Positions 42,296 to 50,753 of a DNA stretch of 64,000 nt are shown one piece after another. The notes below the pieces were generated by a model. It saw nothing but the letters and a program-made list of their open reading frames with translations. It had not been told where the DNA came from and searched no databases. The position numbers and the translations under genes were made by a program. Numbering within the stretch: position 1 is the first letter of the stretch; the number at the start of each line of letters is the position of its first letter. This stretch comes from JAIEOG01 sp964519985 (GTDB lineage Bacteria > Bdellovibrionota > FAC87 > UBA2466): NCBI GenBank assembly GCA_964519985.1, contig CAZFMF010000005.1, positions 1 through 64,000 of the forward strand. The letters run 5' to 3'.

Positions 42296-42874
42296 ATGAT
42301 CCGCAACGGAATCTTGTGCCTCGAAGGAGACTGGGAAGAAGGTCTTAGACGTCGGCGAAGTCTGGTGCCCGTTTTAGACCTGCTCCGAAGTCAGTGGAAT
42401 ATCCCGTACATCCACCGCACCGCATCGACCCGCGACGAATTTCGCCGGGTAGTGCAGGAGTGGCTGAAATCCAAATACCAAGGGTTTCCGATACTCTACT
42501 TGGGCGTTCACGGCGCCCCGGGCGCCATCCACATTGGAAACGAAAAAGTCCCGCTGCGCGACCTTTACGAATTCACCGGCAAGGGCAAAGACCGTATCAT
42601 TCACTTTGGGTCTTGCGAAACCTTGAGCGCGAACAAGAAGGAGCTTTCCGAGTTTCTGGCCCGTACCCGATTCACCGCCATCTGCGGTTTCAAGTCGGAA
42701 GTCGACTGGCTCCACTCCTGCGCCCTGGAGATCATTATTTTGGATTTGCTCTCGTCGCGCCGAATCTCGACCAAGAGCATCAAGACCTTTCCCGTGCATT
42801 TGAATCAGATGGCCGGAACGCTGGTGAAGAGCCTGCAGTTCCATGTTTGGGAACGCGGTAAGATCAAGAAATAG
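42296..42874 (+). CDS. caspase/CHAT-like (clan CD) putative cysteine peptidase, DUF6642-like
   Basis: 192 residues, cytoplasmic. An alpha/beta pattern with ILYLGVHGAPG (His72) followed 35 residues later by IIHFGSCETL (Cys107): the His-Gly and strand-end Cys of caspase-fold peptidases. Starts with NGILCLEGDWEEGL, reminiscent of the small DUF6642 family. No partner effector or regulatory domain is fused. A role in stress response or defence is possible but not shown. It is 8 nt upstream of an acyltransferase gene, probably co-transcribed. Confidence 0.65.
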   Translation: MIRNGILCLEGDWEEGLRRRRSLVPVLDLLRSQWNIPYIHRTASTRDEFRRVVQEWLKSKYQGFPILYLGVHGAPGAIHIGNEKVPLRDLYEFTGKGKDRIIHFGSCETLSANKKELSEFLARTRFTAICGFKSEVDWLHSCALEIIILDLLSSRRISTKSIKTFPVHLNQMAGTLVKSLQFHVWERGKIKK

Positions 42875-42882
42875 ATCGCCCC

Positions 42883-44010
42883 ATGAAAACCCATCGCTCC
42901 TTTGGCCTCGATGTCTTACGTACGGCGGCCATTTTTCTCGTCTTGGCCCATCACGCCGGAGGCACGTTAGCCACGCACTCTGCGTTCTTCCACCCGCTTC
43001 ACTACGCCGGTCTTTTTGGCGTCGAACTCTTCTTTGTCCTAAGCGGCTTCCTAGTCGGGGGAATTTTCTTGCGCCCATTTCTGGCCGGCGAGCCGCTTAC
43101 CCGCCACGCTTTAATGACCTTCTATGTCCGTCGCTGGGTGCGGACCCTCCCCAACTACTATCTTTTCTTGATCCTCTGCGCGGGGATTGCGCTCTACCAC
43201 GCGTACCCCGTGCAACGTCCGCTGAGCTATCTCGTCTTCGCGCAAAATCTGACCCAAGAAATCCCGGGCTTTTTTAGCGCCTCGTGGAGCCTGGCGGTGG
43301 AAGAATGGTTTTATCTTCTACTCCCGATCAGCGGCTATTTCGCCGCGCGGCTTTTACCGCGCCGGGCCGCGATCTTATCCGTCATCGCATTCTTTCTTTT
43401 TGTCCCCACGGCTCTGCGTGCGCTCTTCGCTCCGGAAGGCAATTGGGAAAACATGCGTCGGATCGTGATTTTTCGAATCGACTCCCTAATGTACGGCGTG
43501 CTCGCGGCCTACCTCGCGCATGCGTTTGCTCGCCGCTGGGGGCGAGGAATCCCGCTCGTGGCCGTGGGTGTCGTTCTCGAACTTCTCGCCTTGAACTGGG
43601 TTACGCGACTTGAAACCTCGCCAACTTTGGTCTGGGATCGCGTTGCGCTCTACCCGACGATTTCGCTGGGCTTCGCGCTCATGCTCCCGGCGTTCCAGTT
43701 TCTGACTTCGCCCAGCGCACGGATAACCCGCGCGATGACTTTCTTCAGCGTTTGTTCCTACTCCGCGTACCTCGTCCACCTAGAACTCCAGATTCCATTT
43801 AATTCCGTTTGGAATACCTGGCTCCCCGATGGCCTGGGCGCTCTGAAAGCCCTCACCTGGATGACCGTGGTCTGGACGCTTTCCTACCTGCTCTACCGGT
43901 TCTTCGAAAAACCCCTGATGGACCTCCGGCCGGATCAAAAAAGCCGAAACACCACCGCCGAAGACCCGACGCCGAGGGCCAGCGAAACCAGCCAGCTCCA
44001 GTCCCAGTGA
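42883..44010 (+). CDS. acyltransferase family 3 (OafA/YrhL-like) membrane protein
   Basis: 375 residues with about ten membrane segments. Starts with RSFGLDVLRTAAIFLVLAHH, the family N-terminus with the catalytic-type His pair, and has FGVELFFVLSGFLVG, SASWSLAVEEWFYLLLP and YLVHLELQ, all hallmarks of acyltransferase-3. These enzymes O-acylate surface sugars, peptidoglycan or lipids. The last 25 residues are low-complexity and lie antisense to a small open reading frame (43935-44129). Confidence 0.9.
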   Translation: MKTHRSFGLDVLRTAAIFLVLAHHAGGTLATHSAFFHPLHYAGLFGVELFFVLSGFLVGGIFLRPFLAGEPLTRHALMTFYVRRWVRTLPNYYLFLILCAGIALYHAYPVQRPLSYLVFAQNLTQEIPGFFSASWSLAVEEWFYLLLPISGYFAARLLPRRAAILSVIAFFLFVPTALRALFAPEGNWENMRRIVIFRIDSLMYGVLAAYLAHAFARRWGRGIPLVAVGVVLELLALNWVTRLETSPTLVWDRVALYPTISLGFALMLPAFQFLTSPSARITRAMTFFSVCSYSAYLVHLELQIPFNSVWNTWLPDGLGALKALTWMTVVWTLSYLLYRFFEKPLMDLRPDQKSRNTTAEDPTPRASETSQLQSQ

Positions 44011-44129
44011 GCCGGGTTAGCGCCCGTTTTCTCCGTCGATAAACGCGGTTTCTCCCCCGGCTTTACCCACCGATACTGCGCTCGATTCTCTGCTCCCCTT
44101 TTGAAATTAGAATAAACGTAACTGGTCAC
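43935..44129 (-). CDS. possible small membrane protein coupled to HNH gene B
   Basis: A 64-codon frame whose GTG overlaps the HNH stop as GTGA inside the palindrome 44123-44136. Its C-terminus is a hydrophobic segment (WSWLVSLALGVGSSAVVFRLF) after a basic stretch. It overlaps the 3' end of the acyltransferase gene by 76 bp, so it may be spurious. If the HNH element were removed, the frame would remain open into the region right of 45240. Confidence 0.3.
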   Translation of the reverse strand: MTSYVYSNFKRGAENRAQYRWVKPGEKPRLSTEKTGANPAHWDWSWLVSLALGVGSSAVVFRLF

Positions 44130-44136
44130 GTGACCA
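44123..44136. repeat. 3' flanking palindrome of HNH element B
   Basis: TGGTCACGTGACCA, a perfect palindrome that contains the HNH stop codon. Its 12-bp core recurs at 45229-45240. Confidence 0.7.
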
Positions 44137-45040
44137 CCTCCCGAGTTCGGGCACTGCCGAGACGTTCCGCCCGAATGCGGCCCGTCCCGTGAGCACCCTT
44201 ATGGTGAAAAGTACAAAGCGTAACGATGTTATCGACGGAGTGACTCCCACCCCGAGCCACCGGCACCTGGTGGTGCAGCTCCACCCACCGACGGTTTTCG
44301 CAACGACCATGTTCGGGATGCTCGTAGGTGCATTGCCCCCCATCGCGTTGGTTTATCGAGTGCTGAATGGGCGCAGGCAAGGCGACCCGTTTTCCACCTC
44401 GCTTTGCTTTAACTTCCGCCCGCCCACCTGGGGCCACTGCCTTCGCGGCCGCGCGCCGCGCCCTACGAACATTGCTATGCCGTTCCACAAACTCTTTCAG
44501 CGCCGCCTTGAGGGTCGTTCCGACATCGCTCGAGCTCATTAAACTGCGACTCACCAGATCTTTGGCTTCTTCGAGCAAGGCCTCGGTCTCACGATCAATC
44601 ATGCAATGCAGACCGGAGAAAGTTTCCGTTAGCGGCCTGACTCGATCCGGAATCAACTCTCGGGGTTGCACCTTAACCACTTCGCGCTCAAGCGCCCGGG
44701 CCGAAAGCCCAATGGCTTTGTCGATCCAAACCGCCTGATTTGAAGGGGTCAAAATGGAAGCGATTTTCTTCGCCTTCGATACCGTCAGCGCACCAATCGC
44801 AACCGCTTCTTGGAGCTGAGGGACTTCCTTGGCTTTACGCGCCACGCGAATCAAAGCGAGCGCTTGATCCTCGCTCAATTTCAACTCACGCACGCAGTAA
44901 GCAAAGGTGTTGCCCAAATCGAATTGCTCAAACACCCGATGGGTGTCTACCTCAATCAGACTCTCCAGCAGCGCGCCCTCCGATAGCCGAAACGTCTCCG
45001 ATGCTCGAACGGCTTTTTCATGAATCGTTTTCCAATGCAT
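44126..45040 (-). CDS. HNH endonuclease family protein (copy B)
   Basis: 304 residues from the ATG at 45040, which has GGAGG 5 nt away. Homologous along its length to copy A at 23416-24297: FAYCVRELKLSEDQALALIRVARK, KAKKIASILTP, then a C-terminal HNH domain CTYEHPEHGRCENRRW, LHHQVPVARGG, DNIVTLCTFHH. The stop codon falls within the palindrome at 44123-44136 and a matching palindrome lies upstream of the promoter. Together with gene A it marks a multi-copy family; function and target unknown. Confidence 0.88.
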   Translation of the reverse strand: MHWKTIHEKAVRASETFRLSEGALLESLIEVDTHRVFEQFDLGNTFAYCVRELKLSEDQALALIRVARKAKEVPQLQEAVAIGALTVSKAKKIASILTPSNQAVWIDKAIGLSARALEREVVKVQPRELIPDRVRPLTETFSGLHCMIDRETEALLEEAKDLVSRSLMSSSDVGTTLKAALKEFVERHSNVRRARRAAAKAVAPGGRAEVKAKRGGKRVALPAPIQHSINQRDGGQCTYEHPEHGRCENRRWVELHHQVPVARGGSHSVDNIVTLCTFHHKGAHGTGRIRAERLGSARTREVVT

Positions 45041-45051
45041 AATGGCCTCCA

Positions 45052-45094
45052 ATTACATACAAATGTATGTAATCATAGATTCGGTAGAAATCAA
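45052..45094 (-). promoter_or_regulatory. promoter with palindromic operator of HNH gene B
   Basis: On the minus strand: -35 TTGATT (45094-45089), 17-nt spacer, -10 TACATA (45071-45066), with the -10 in the palindrome ATTACATAC-ATTT-GTATGTAAT (45052-45073). Layout identical to that of HNH gene A; core TACATAC-N4-GTATGTA. Start codon lies 12 nt beyond the palindrome. Confidence 0.8.
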
Positions 45095-45227
45095 GGAGTT
45101 AGTAAGAAAAATGGGGGCGTCGCGCTAGGACGGGTGGTAGGGGACTTGTCGCCCCTTTTCACCGCTCAATTCCATTCGCCCGACGCCCGGGCAGACTTTG
45201 CGGGAAGGGCGGCGAGGACCCCTCAAC

Positions 45228-45241
45228 GGGTCACGTGACCC
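45228..45241. repeat. 5' flanking palindrome of HNH element B
   Basis: GGGTCACGTGACCC, perfect palindrome. Shares the 12-bp core GGTCACGTGACC with 44124-44135. Confidence 0.7.
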
Positions 45242-45315
45242 CCTCGCACCCTCGCTCCGCGTTCCCTACCCCGTGAAGTTGACACTCGCGCGCCGGGAAC
45301 ATTAGGTTTGCCGGA

Positions 45316-46149
45316 ATGCCCGAAAATATGGACTTAAGAACGGTGGAGGGGTTCGGGGAGGAATGGACCCGCTTCAATCAAAGTGCGCTCGGACAAGATG
45401 AAAGCACATCCATTTTTGAAGCCTACTTTCGCCTCTTCCCCTGGCGCCTTCTGCCCGCGGATGGCGGCGTGGGCGCAGATATTGGTTCGGGCAGTGGCCG
45501 CTGGGCGAAACACATTGCCCCCAAGGTTAAAAAACTCTACTGCGTCGATCCCAGTGAGAGCGCACTGTCGGTCGCACGGCAAAACCTCCGACTGGCCAAT
45601 AACGTGGAATTCTTGCATGCCTCGGCGGACCGCATTCCGGTCGAAGACACCTCGTTAGACTTCGCCTACAGTCTGGGCGTTCTTCATCATCTTCCCGATT
45701 TGGAGTCCGCGCTGAAACGCATTCACCAGAAGCTTCGGCCGGGGGCGCCGCTTCTGCTTTATCTTTACTATGCCTTCGACAATCGCCCGCGCTGGTACCG
45801 TTGGCTCTGGAAGGCGAGCGATGCCATCCGGCGCGTGGTGGCCCGGTTACCCTCTAGGCTTCGCTTCTTGGTTGCCGATGTTCTTGCCGTCGGGGTTTAC
45901 CTCCCGTTGGCCACCGCAGCCTATTGGGGGGAACGTGCCGGCTTCGACGTGAGCACCTGGCCCTTGTCCGCCTATCGGAACTTCTCTTTCTACACGATGC
46001 GAACCGACGCGCTGGATCGGTTTGGCACTCGACTGGAAAAGCGTTTCACGCAAGCGCAGATCCGCCGTGCGCTGGAAAATGCAGGCTTCCGGACAATCTC
46101 TTTTTCCGACGAAGTTCCGTTCTGGACGTCGATCGCCTACAAGGCCTAA
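45316..46149 (+). CDS. class I SAM-dependent methyltransferase
   Basis: 277 residues. Motif I GADIGSGSGRWAKHI (about 53-67), acidic residue in YCVDPSE, and the post-motif SLGVLHHLPD, typical of UbiE/Methyltransf_11-type enzymes. Near the end, about 80 residues of helical/hydrophobic character (VADVLAVGVYLPLATAAYWGE) may be a substrate or membrane-contact region. A TTGACA lies 33 nt upstream. Neighbouring genes suggest a surface polysaccharide or lipid substrate. Its stop is shared (CTAA) with the convergent Wzz-like gene. Confidence 0.85.
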   Translation: MPENMDLRTVEGFGEEWTRFNQSALGQDESTSIFEAYFRLFPWRLLPADGGVGADIGSGSGRWAKHIAPKVKKLYCVDPSESALSVARQNLRLANNVEFLHASADRIPVEDTSLDFAYSLGVLHHLPDLESALKRIHQKLRPGAPLLLYLYYAFDNRPRWYRWLWKASDAIRRVVARLPSRLRFLVADVLAVGVYLPLATAAYWGERAGFDVSTWPLSAYRNFSFYTMRTDALDRFGTRLEKRFTQAQIRRALENAGFRTISFSDEVPFWTSIAYKA

Positions 46150-46889
46150 GCGGGAAGCGCCGCGCGCGCGCGACGCAGCTGCCGGAGCGAGTGAAAGGCC
46201 CCTAGGAGCGCGCCCCCGAGCAAGAGTCCCACAATGAGGTGCTGGCGTAAGTGAGATCGGATCGGCGCGGCCGTCGGCGATTCACTCAAAACGCGGGCAG
46301 GGGTCAATTCCACCGATTGGGCCGACTGCCAAACACCCGCGCTTTCAAACTGAGCCTTCAAAAAGCACGGGGCCAGGCCGCTGGTCGAAACGGGCTTGCC
46401 CGTTTCGGCAAGCTGAAGCGCCGTCTGACATTGCTTCTCCAACGCCGTCCAGCGCTTGTATTCCAAACCAATTCCTTCGTAAGCGGCCTTGTGCTCCGCC
46501 GCAATGGCCTCAACCGACTTGGTCAATACTTCCTGCGCCGCCGCCGCCGAAGTCCCGTAGACCAAGAGCTTGACCCGACCTTCGCTCTCTGGGGACGGAA
46601 CAATTTCCACACGGGGCAGGCGTCGAGCAAAGACTAGCGAAGCGTCGGAAAGAGAGTCCGTTCCCACTTCCAAACCCAGCTTGGTTTTCAGAATATAGTC
46701 CAGCGGAACCAAGGGCTCCAATCTCACCGACCGGAGGTACGTGGTTTTGATTTGACCCACCTCCATCTCCGCGCTGGCCAAGTAAACCTTGGGCGCGCGG
46801 AAAAAGGTCGCAAGGGAAATCGCGACTCCGATCGAAAGCAATGCAAAGGCCGTTAGCAAAGATTTAAGATTCATTCGCACTGCCGACAT
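46146..46889 (-). CDS. Wzz-like chain-length/polysaccharide co-polymerase protein
   Basis: 247 residues with two membrane segments, one at about 10-30 (LLTAFALLSIGVAISLATFF) and one near the end (HLIVGLLLGGALLGAF), flanking a periplasmic region that begins APKVYLASAEMEVG. This topology is that of Wzz/PCP proteins that set polysaccharide chain length, though it lacks a tyrosine-kinase domain and is shorter than most. It is divergent from the O-antigen ligase gene next door, which supports the assignment. Confidence 0.7.
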   Translation of the reverse strand: MSAVRMNLKSLLTAFALLSIGVAISLATFFRAPKVYLASAEMEVGQIKTTYLRSVRLEPLVPLDYILKTKLGLEVGTDSLSDASLVFARRLPRVEIVPSPESEGRVKLLVYGTSAAAAQEVLTKSVEAIAAEHKAAYEGIGLEYKRWTALEKQCQTALQLAETGKPVSTSGLAPCFLKAQFESAGVWQSAQSVELTPARVLSESPTAAPIRSHLRQHLIVGLLLGGALLGAFHSLRQLRRARAALPA

Positions 46890-46917
46890 TTAGCAGATTT
46901 GTAGGGTAGCGGCAAAA

Positions 46918-48225
46918 GTGCTATTTCTCCAGCCAATGTCCCCACCACTCTCCATTGCCAAGCCCTCCCTTCCCCGATGGCTGGAGGAGGGACTCACTTG
47001 GGTGGGAAGCGGTTACTTCCTGGGGTTTTCCCTCGTCGTTTCCACCATGACTTATCTCCGATTCAGCCCGCAAGGTTTAGGGCCTACGGAATTTTTGCTG
47101 GTCGCCTGGATGCTGGCGAGCCTGCGGATCACACCCATCCGGCTCACTTCGGACGTTCTTTTTCTCATCGGCGCGAGCTCGATCGTTATCGCCCTAGCTT
47201 GCGCTGGCTGGTTCTCGGCTTCGCTGCTACCGATCAAACCCCATGGTTTGATCATTCGCGACCTTGTCGCCATATCCGCTTCGGCCGCGCTTAGCATCCT
47301 CCTTTATCTGCGGGTTCGCCACGACGCGTCCTTCTTGCGGACGATGCTCGCCACCATTTTGGTGACCGCGCCCATCGCCTATTTGGCGATTTTCCGAGAA
47401 ACCTATCTGGCGATGTTCGATCTCGAACCGTGGTGGGGCTATCGGTACATGGGTTGGGCGCACAATCCGAATCAGACTGCATTGCTATTCGTGACCCTGC
47501 CTTTCTTTGCGCTCTATCTGTTCAAAACGGAAGCGAACCCGGTTTGGCGTCGCGTGTACGCGCTGGCCGGTCTGGCCGCCGCCTTTACCGGGGCGATGAC
47601 TTACAGCCACGGCACCCGCGTGGGCTGGGCGGGCGCGCTGGTGATCTGTTTTTTCGTTTTCGGAAACGCGTATTTTCAGTCGGGAAAAGGCCGGTCGAAG
47701 CGACGCTTTGATCTCTACTATGGCCTGCCGCTGCTGGGACTCATTGTGATCTCCCCAAAAATCCTCAGTACCATTCGGGCCATCAATTATGCCGACGGAG
47801 AAAAGGGATACTACCGTTTCGTACTTTGGGATCATGGCATTGCTTCCTTAGCCAGTTCCCCCTTATTTGGTTTCGGCGGAACTTCCTTCTCGGGGGTGGA
47901 CAGTCCGTTGGGCTACTCCGAATCGCACAATGGTTTTATCGATTTTGCGCTGATGGCCGGCCCCTTCGCTTCCCTCACTCTGATGGGGCTGACCCTCTAC
48001 CTTTTCTTGCGGGTCCTGCGCTCCGGACCATGGATGCTCGCGGGTGGCATCACGGCCCTGATCGCATTCACCCAATTCGGCGGCTACTTCCGGCACCCGC
48101 TCTACTGGTGTCTGCTGCAAAGTTTCTACTGGCTGTCATCACCGCTCTCGGGGCCTCAAACCCCGAGCCGCGCCCGGGCTCCGCGCAACGCTTCACCAGC
48201 GTTTCCCACTACCGCATCACCGTGA
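46918..48225 (+). CDS. O-antigen ligase/polymerase family (WaaL/Wzy-like) membrane protein
   Basis: 435 residues with about ten to eleven membrane segments. Features of the Wzy_C/O-antigen ligase family: AHNPNQTALLFVTLPF, a middle periplasmic loop with SHGTRVGWAG, and YSESHNGFIDFALMAGP. The start may also be the ATG at 46936. Joins or polymerises polysaccharide on lipid carriers. The last 70 bp overlap the end of the convergent gene at 48156, an unusually long overlap. Confidence 0.82.
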   Translation: MLFLQPMSPPLSIAKPSLPRWLEEGLTWVGSGYFLGFSLVVSTMTYLRFSPQGLGPTEFLLVAWMLASLRITPIRLTSDVLFLIGASSIVIALACAGWFSASLLPIKPHGLIIRDLVAISASAALSILLYLRVRHDASFLRTMLATILVTAPIAYLAIFRETYLAMFDLEPWWGYRYMGWAHNPNQTALLFVTLPFFALYLFKTEANPVWRRVYALAGLAAAFTGAMTYSHGTRVGWAGALVICFFVFGNAYFQSGKGRSKRRFDLYYGLPLLGLIVISPKILSTIRAINYADGEKGYYRFVLWDHGIASLASSPLFGFGGTSFSGVDSPLGYSESHNGFIDFALMAGPFASLTLMGLTLYLFLRVLRSGPWMLAGGITALIAFTQFGGYFRHPLYWCLLQSFYWLSSPLSGPQTPSRARAPRNASPAFPTTASP

Positions 48226-48872
48226 GCAACGCTGATCGCGTACAGTCCGGGCATCCCTGACATTTGCGTCAACCATTCCGCAAAACGCCGCTTGTTTTTG
48301 AGCAAAAAGAGGCGACCAATGACGGTGATCCCAAAAAAACCGGTGCTTCCGATCCAGTGCAGTAGCCATCCATCGATCCCGGGCAGCCGTGGCAGGTTGA
48401 AAAGCATATCGGTGACAACGAGGACTTTTCCTTCCGGCGCAGAAAGAACGTAAGCGAGTTCAGTGTCTTTCAAGCCATCGGCGCGGATCACCAAGATGCC
48501 CCGCGCGGGTAGTACTTCCTCGCAAATCCCATCGACCGCCACTTTCTTCGCCACTTCCCCCCGAGAAGCGGCGGGACACAAAACCTGCAGCGGCGGGAAC
48601 CGTTCTTTGTAAACGGCCGCATCGAGCCGGTGCAGCCCACTCGGCACAACTAGGATCTCCGGGCGCCCCAGCGCCACGAGTTCCGCCATGCGTTTCTCAT
48701 CGAGCGCGATGACACTGTGGAGCCAGAGTCCACCGTTCGGCATTCTATGAACCACCATATTGCGGGGAACATGCCCTTTGCTCAGCGATCCCGTAACCTG
48801 CCAAGTGTTTCCGGCAATTTGCTGCAGCGGGCCATGCGGGTGTACGTGCTTGTGCCAGTTGGGTGAGACCAT
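48156..48872 (-). CDS. DUF4336/metallo-beta-lactamase-fold-like protein
   Basis: 238 residues, cytoplasmic. The sequence resembles the MBL-fold DUF4336 family: MVVHRMPNGGLWLHSVIAL, LVVPSGLHRLDAAVYKERFP, and LVVTDMLFNLP. The canonical HxHxDH zinc motif is not present, so enzymatic activity is doubtful. It overlaps the O-antigen ligase gene by 70 bp at the 3' ends. Confidence 0.7.
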   Translation of the reverse strand: MVSPNWHKHVHPHGPLQQIAGNTWQVTGSLSKGHVPRNMVVHRMPNGGLWLHSVIALDEKRMAELVALGRPEILVVPSGLHRLDAAVYKERFPPLQVLCPAASRGEVAKKVAVDGICEEVLPARGILVIRADGLKDTELAYVLSAPEGKVLVVTDMLFNLPRLPGIDGWLLHWIGSTGFFGITVIGRLFLLKNKRRFAEWLTQMSGMPGLYAISVAHGDAVVGNAGEALRGARARLGV

Positions 48873-48891
48873 GGAGTATAATGTATAGGAA

Positions 48892-50694
48892 ATGAAAAAA
48901 ACTCACCTCGGCTTATTGGCGGCGTTCGTTCTTTTCTTTCCTAACCCTCTTTTCGCGCTTCCGCCCACGGAGTTAGCGCACGGAATCATCGTCAAATTCC
49001 GAAATGCGAGCAAAAACACTTACGCGAAGCGCGATCAGTTGCACAAGCAGCAGGGCATGGTGCTGGTCTACCGGCCGAAGCGATCGCCCTATGATTTCGT
49101 CTTGCCGAAAGAGACGGATCAACAGCGTGACTTCGTTCAACTCGCGAAACTTTGCGAGACATACCAATCCGCCTCGGTCGTGGCCGAATGCGAAATCAAC
49201 TACGATCTGCTCACGCGCAATAAATCCGGTGAGACACCGCAAGGCGCACCTCCGGTGGTGGATGTTTGCAGTCTCAACTCGACTTACGAAAACCCGCTCT
49301 TAAAAAACGGCACGCTGACCCCGTTCTGGGCGCAAGAACTTTCCGGCGCCGATCTTGCCGCCTTTCCAAAAAACGCCGCGCGCATGGGCGTGGCGGTGAA
49401 AGTGGCGATCTTGGATCAGGGCTTCGGCGAGCAGCCCGCCGCGTTCCAGAAAAAGATGGTGTCCTCCCTCCTGCCGGGAACTTCGGAAGGGACTCATGGC
49501 GCCCTCTCGTTGGGACTTTTGACCGGCCCCGTCCCATTCACGCTCCAAGCCCCCTTGGAAGTGACCCACCTCTTTGAAGTGCGCAGCCACGCTGACTACC
49601 TGAAGGTCCTCGACACTCTCGAAGAGAAGGGCGCACCCTCGGTGATCGAGATTGCGGTGGGACTGGGTCACCAGAGCAATGCGGTGAAAGAGGTTCTCCA
49701 TCGTCTGGCCAAACGGAGCGTGCTGGTCGCCGCCGCTTCGAACGAATGGCCTTTGGAGAGCGATCGCAACGAAAACACTTTCCCGGGAATCTTAGTCGGA
49801 AGCCTCACCCCCGAGGGCTATCCCTCGGCGATTTCGGCCTCGGGCGCGCAAGTCACGGTTTCCGCCCCCAGCGATCGCCTCCTGCAGTCGACTCTGGATG
49901 GAAAAAAGGCGGAGAACTTCGGTGGAACGAGTGGGGCTTCGGCGATGGTGGCCGGCGCCGTGGCCGGCGCGCGCGCGCTCGTGCCCGACCTCACCGCGGA
50001 CGAAATCAAAACCCTCCTAACGAAGACGGCCATCCCCACTCCGGGAGCGGCCAACGGCGGGTCCGGCTCTCTCAACACGGTGGGTTTCCTCGCCGTGGCG
50101 GATCGCATCCGTGCGCAAGGTCTCGCGGGCCCGCAGCGCACAAAGGCCATGGCCGCCGAAGCGGGTACCAAGCTGTATCAGTTTGAAAAAGAAGCGGAGA
50201 TGGAAATCGGCAAGGCGGCCCCGGTCATCACGCAGGCGAAAGCCACGTGTGAATCGCGTAAGCTAGCGTTCGCGCAAGTGCGTCGTGCGTTTTTCCTCCA
50301 ACCCACGGGCACGGCCCAATCGGTCTTGGTGGATTTGTACAAATCTCAGGGCTTAAACACAAACGCTCGCTTCCCGGAAAGTCTGGATAAGACGGCGCTG
50401 ATGAAAAACCTCGCCGAAGACATCGCTTCGCCGGAGATGACCACGCGCATTTCGGCCGCTCGCGCGGCCGGCGCGCTGGGAACCGGAGGGATCGACTTGA
50501 TCGTGAAGTATGCGGAATCGAATGTCCGCGCCCCCGCGAGTGATGTAGGCGGAGTGACCCTCAGTACGGGAGCGGCCCTGAAGGCCATCGCCCGCAATAT
50601 GAAACCAGAAGACAAAAAAGCGTTGGGCGCCCGCCTGAAAACCTTAGGCAACGAAGATCTGGAAAAGCTCGGATCGGAAATCCTAAGCCCCTAA
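48892..50694 (+). CDS. exported subtilase (S8) with cis propeptide
   Basis: 600 residues. Signal peptide MKKTHLGLLAAFVLFFPNPLFA, then an I9-like propeptide (about 29-108, HGIIVKFRNASKNTYAKRDQL, AECEINYDLL), then the S8 domain: Asp175 in AILDQGFG, His202 in THGALSLGLL, Asn284, Ser347 in GGTSGASAM. The C-terminal 190 residues are helical and may be an ARM/HEAT-like region (AARAAGALGTGGIDLI). It contrasts with the 13228-15996 protease, whose propeptide is on a separate gene. Exported and probably periplasmic or secreted. Confidence 0.88.
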   Translation: MKKTHLGLLAAFVLFFPNPLFALPPTELAHGIIVKFRNASKNTYAKRDQLHKQQGMVLVYRPKRSPYDFVLPKETDQQRDFVQLAKLCETYQSASVVAECEINYDLLTRNKSGETPQGAPPVVDVCSLNSTYENPLLKNGTLTPFWAQELSGADLAAFPKNAARMGVAVKVAILDQGFGEQPAAFQKKMVSSLLPGTSEGTHGALSLGLLTGPVPFTLQAPLEVTHLFEVRSHADYLKVLDTLEEKGAPSVIEIAVGLGHQSNAVKEVLHRLAKRSVLVAAASNEWPLESDRNENTFPGILVGSLTPEGYPSAISASGAQVTVSAPSDRLLQSTLDGKKAENFGGTSGASAMVAGAVAGARALVPDLTADEIKTLLTKTAIPTPGAANGGSGSLNTVGFLAVADRIRAQGLAGPQRTKAMAAEAGTKLYQFEKEAEMEIGKAAPVITQAKATCESRKLAFAQVRRAFFLQPTGTAQSVLVDLYKSQGLNTNARFPESLDKTALMKNLAEDIASPEMTTRISAARAAGALGTGGIDLIVKYAESNVRAPASDVGGVTLSTGAALKAIARNMKPEDKKALGARLKTLGNEDLEKLGSEILSP

Positions 50695-50700
50695 AAAGAA

Positions 50701-50726
50701 AGAAGGGACGATCGCTCGTCCCTTCT
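50701..50726 (-). terminator. stem-loop terminator between convergent genes
   Basis: AGAAGGGACGA-TCGC-TCGTCCCTTCT, perfect 11-bp stem. On the minus strand it is followed by TTCTTTTT, so it terminates the cyclic-nucleotide-binding gene; on the plus strand it lies just after the subtilase stop and may also act there. Confidence 0.75.
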
Positions 50727-50753
50727 GACATTGGTAGAAAGTGTTCTGCGCGT

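Noticed and set aside
45278..45306. Promoter TTGACA for the methyltransferase gene at 45316
   Set aside because: The -35 is perfect but at 17 nt the -10 (TTAGGT) is poor; possible but not firm enough to list.
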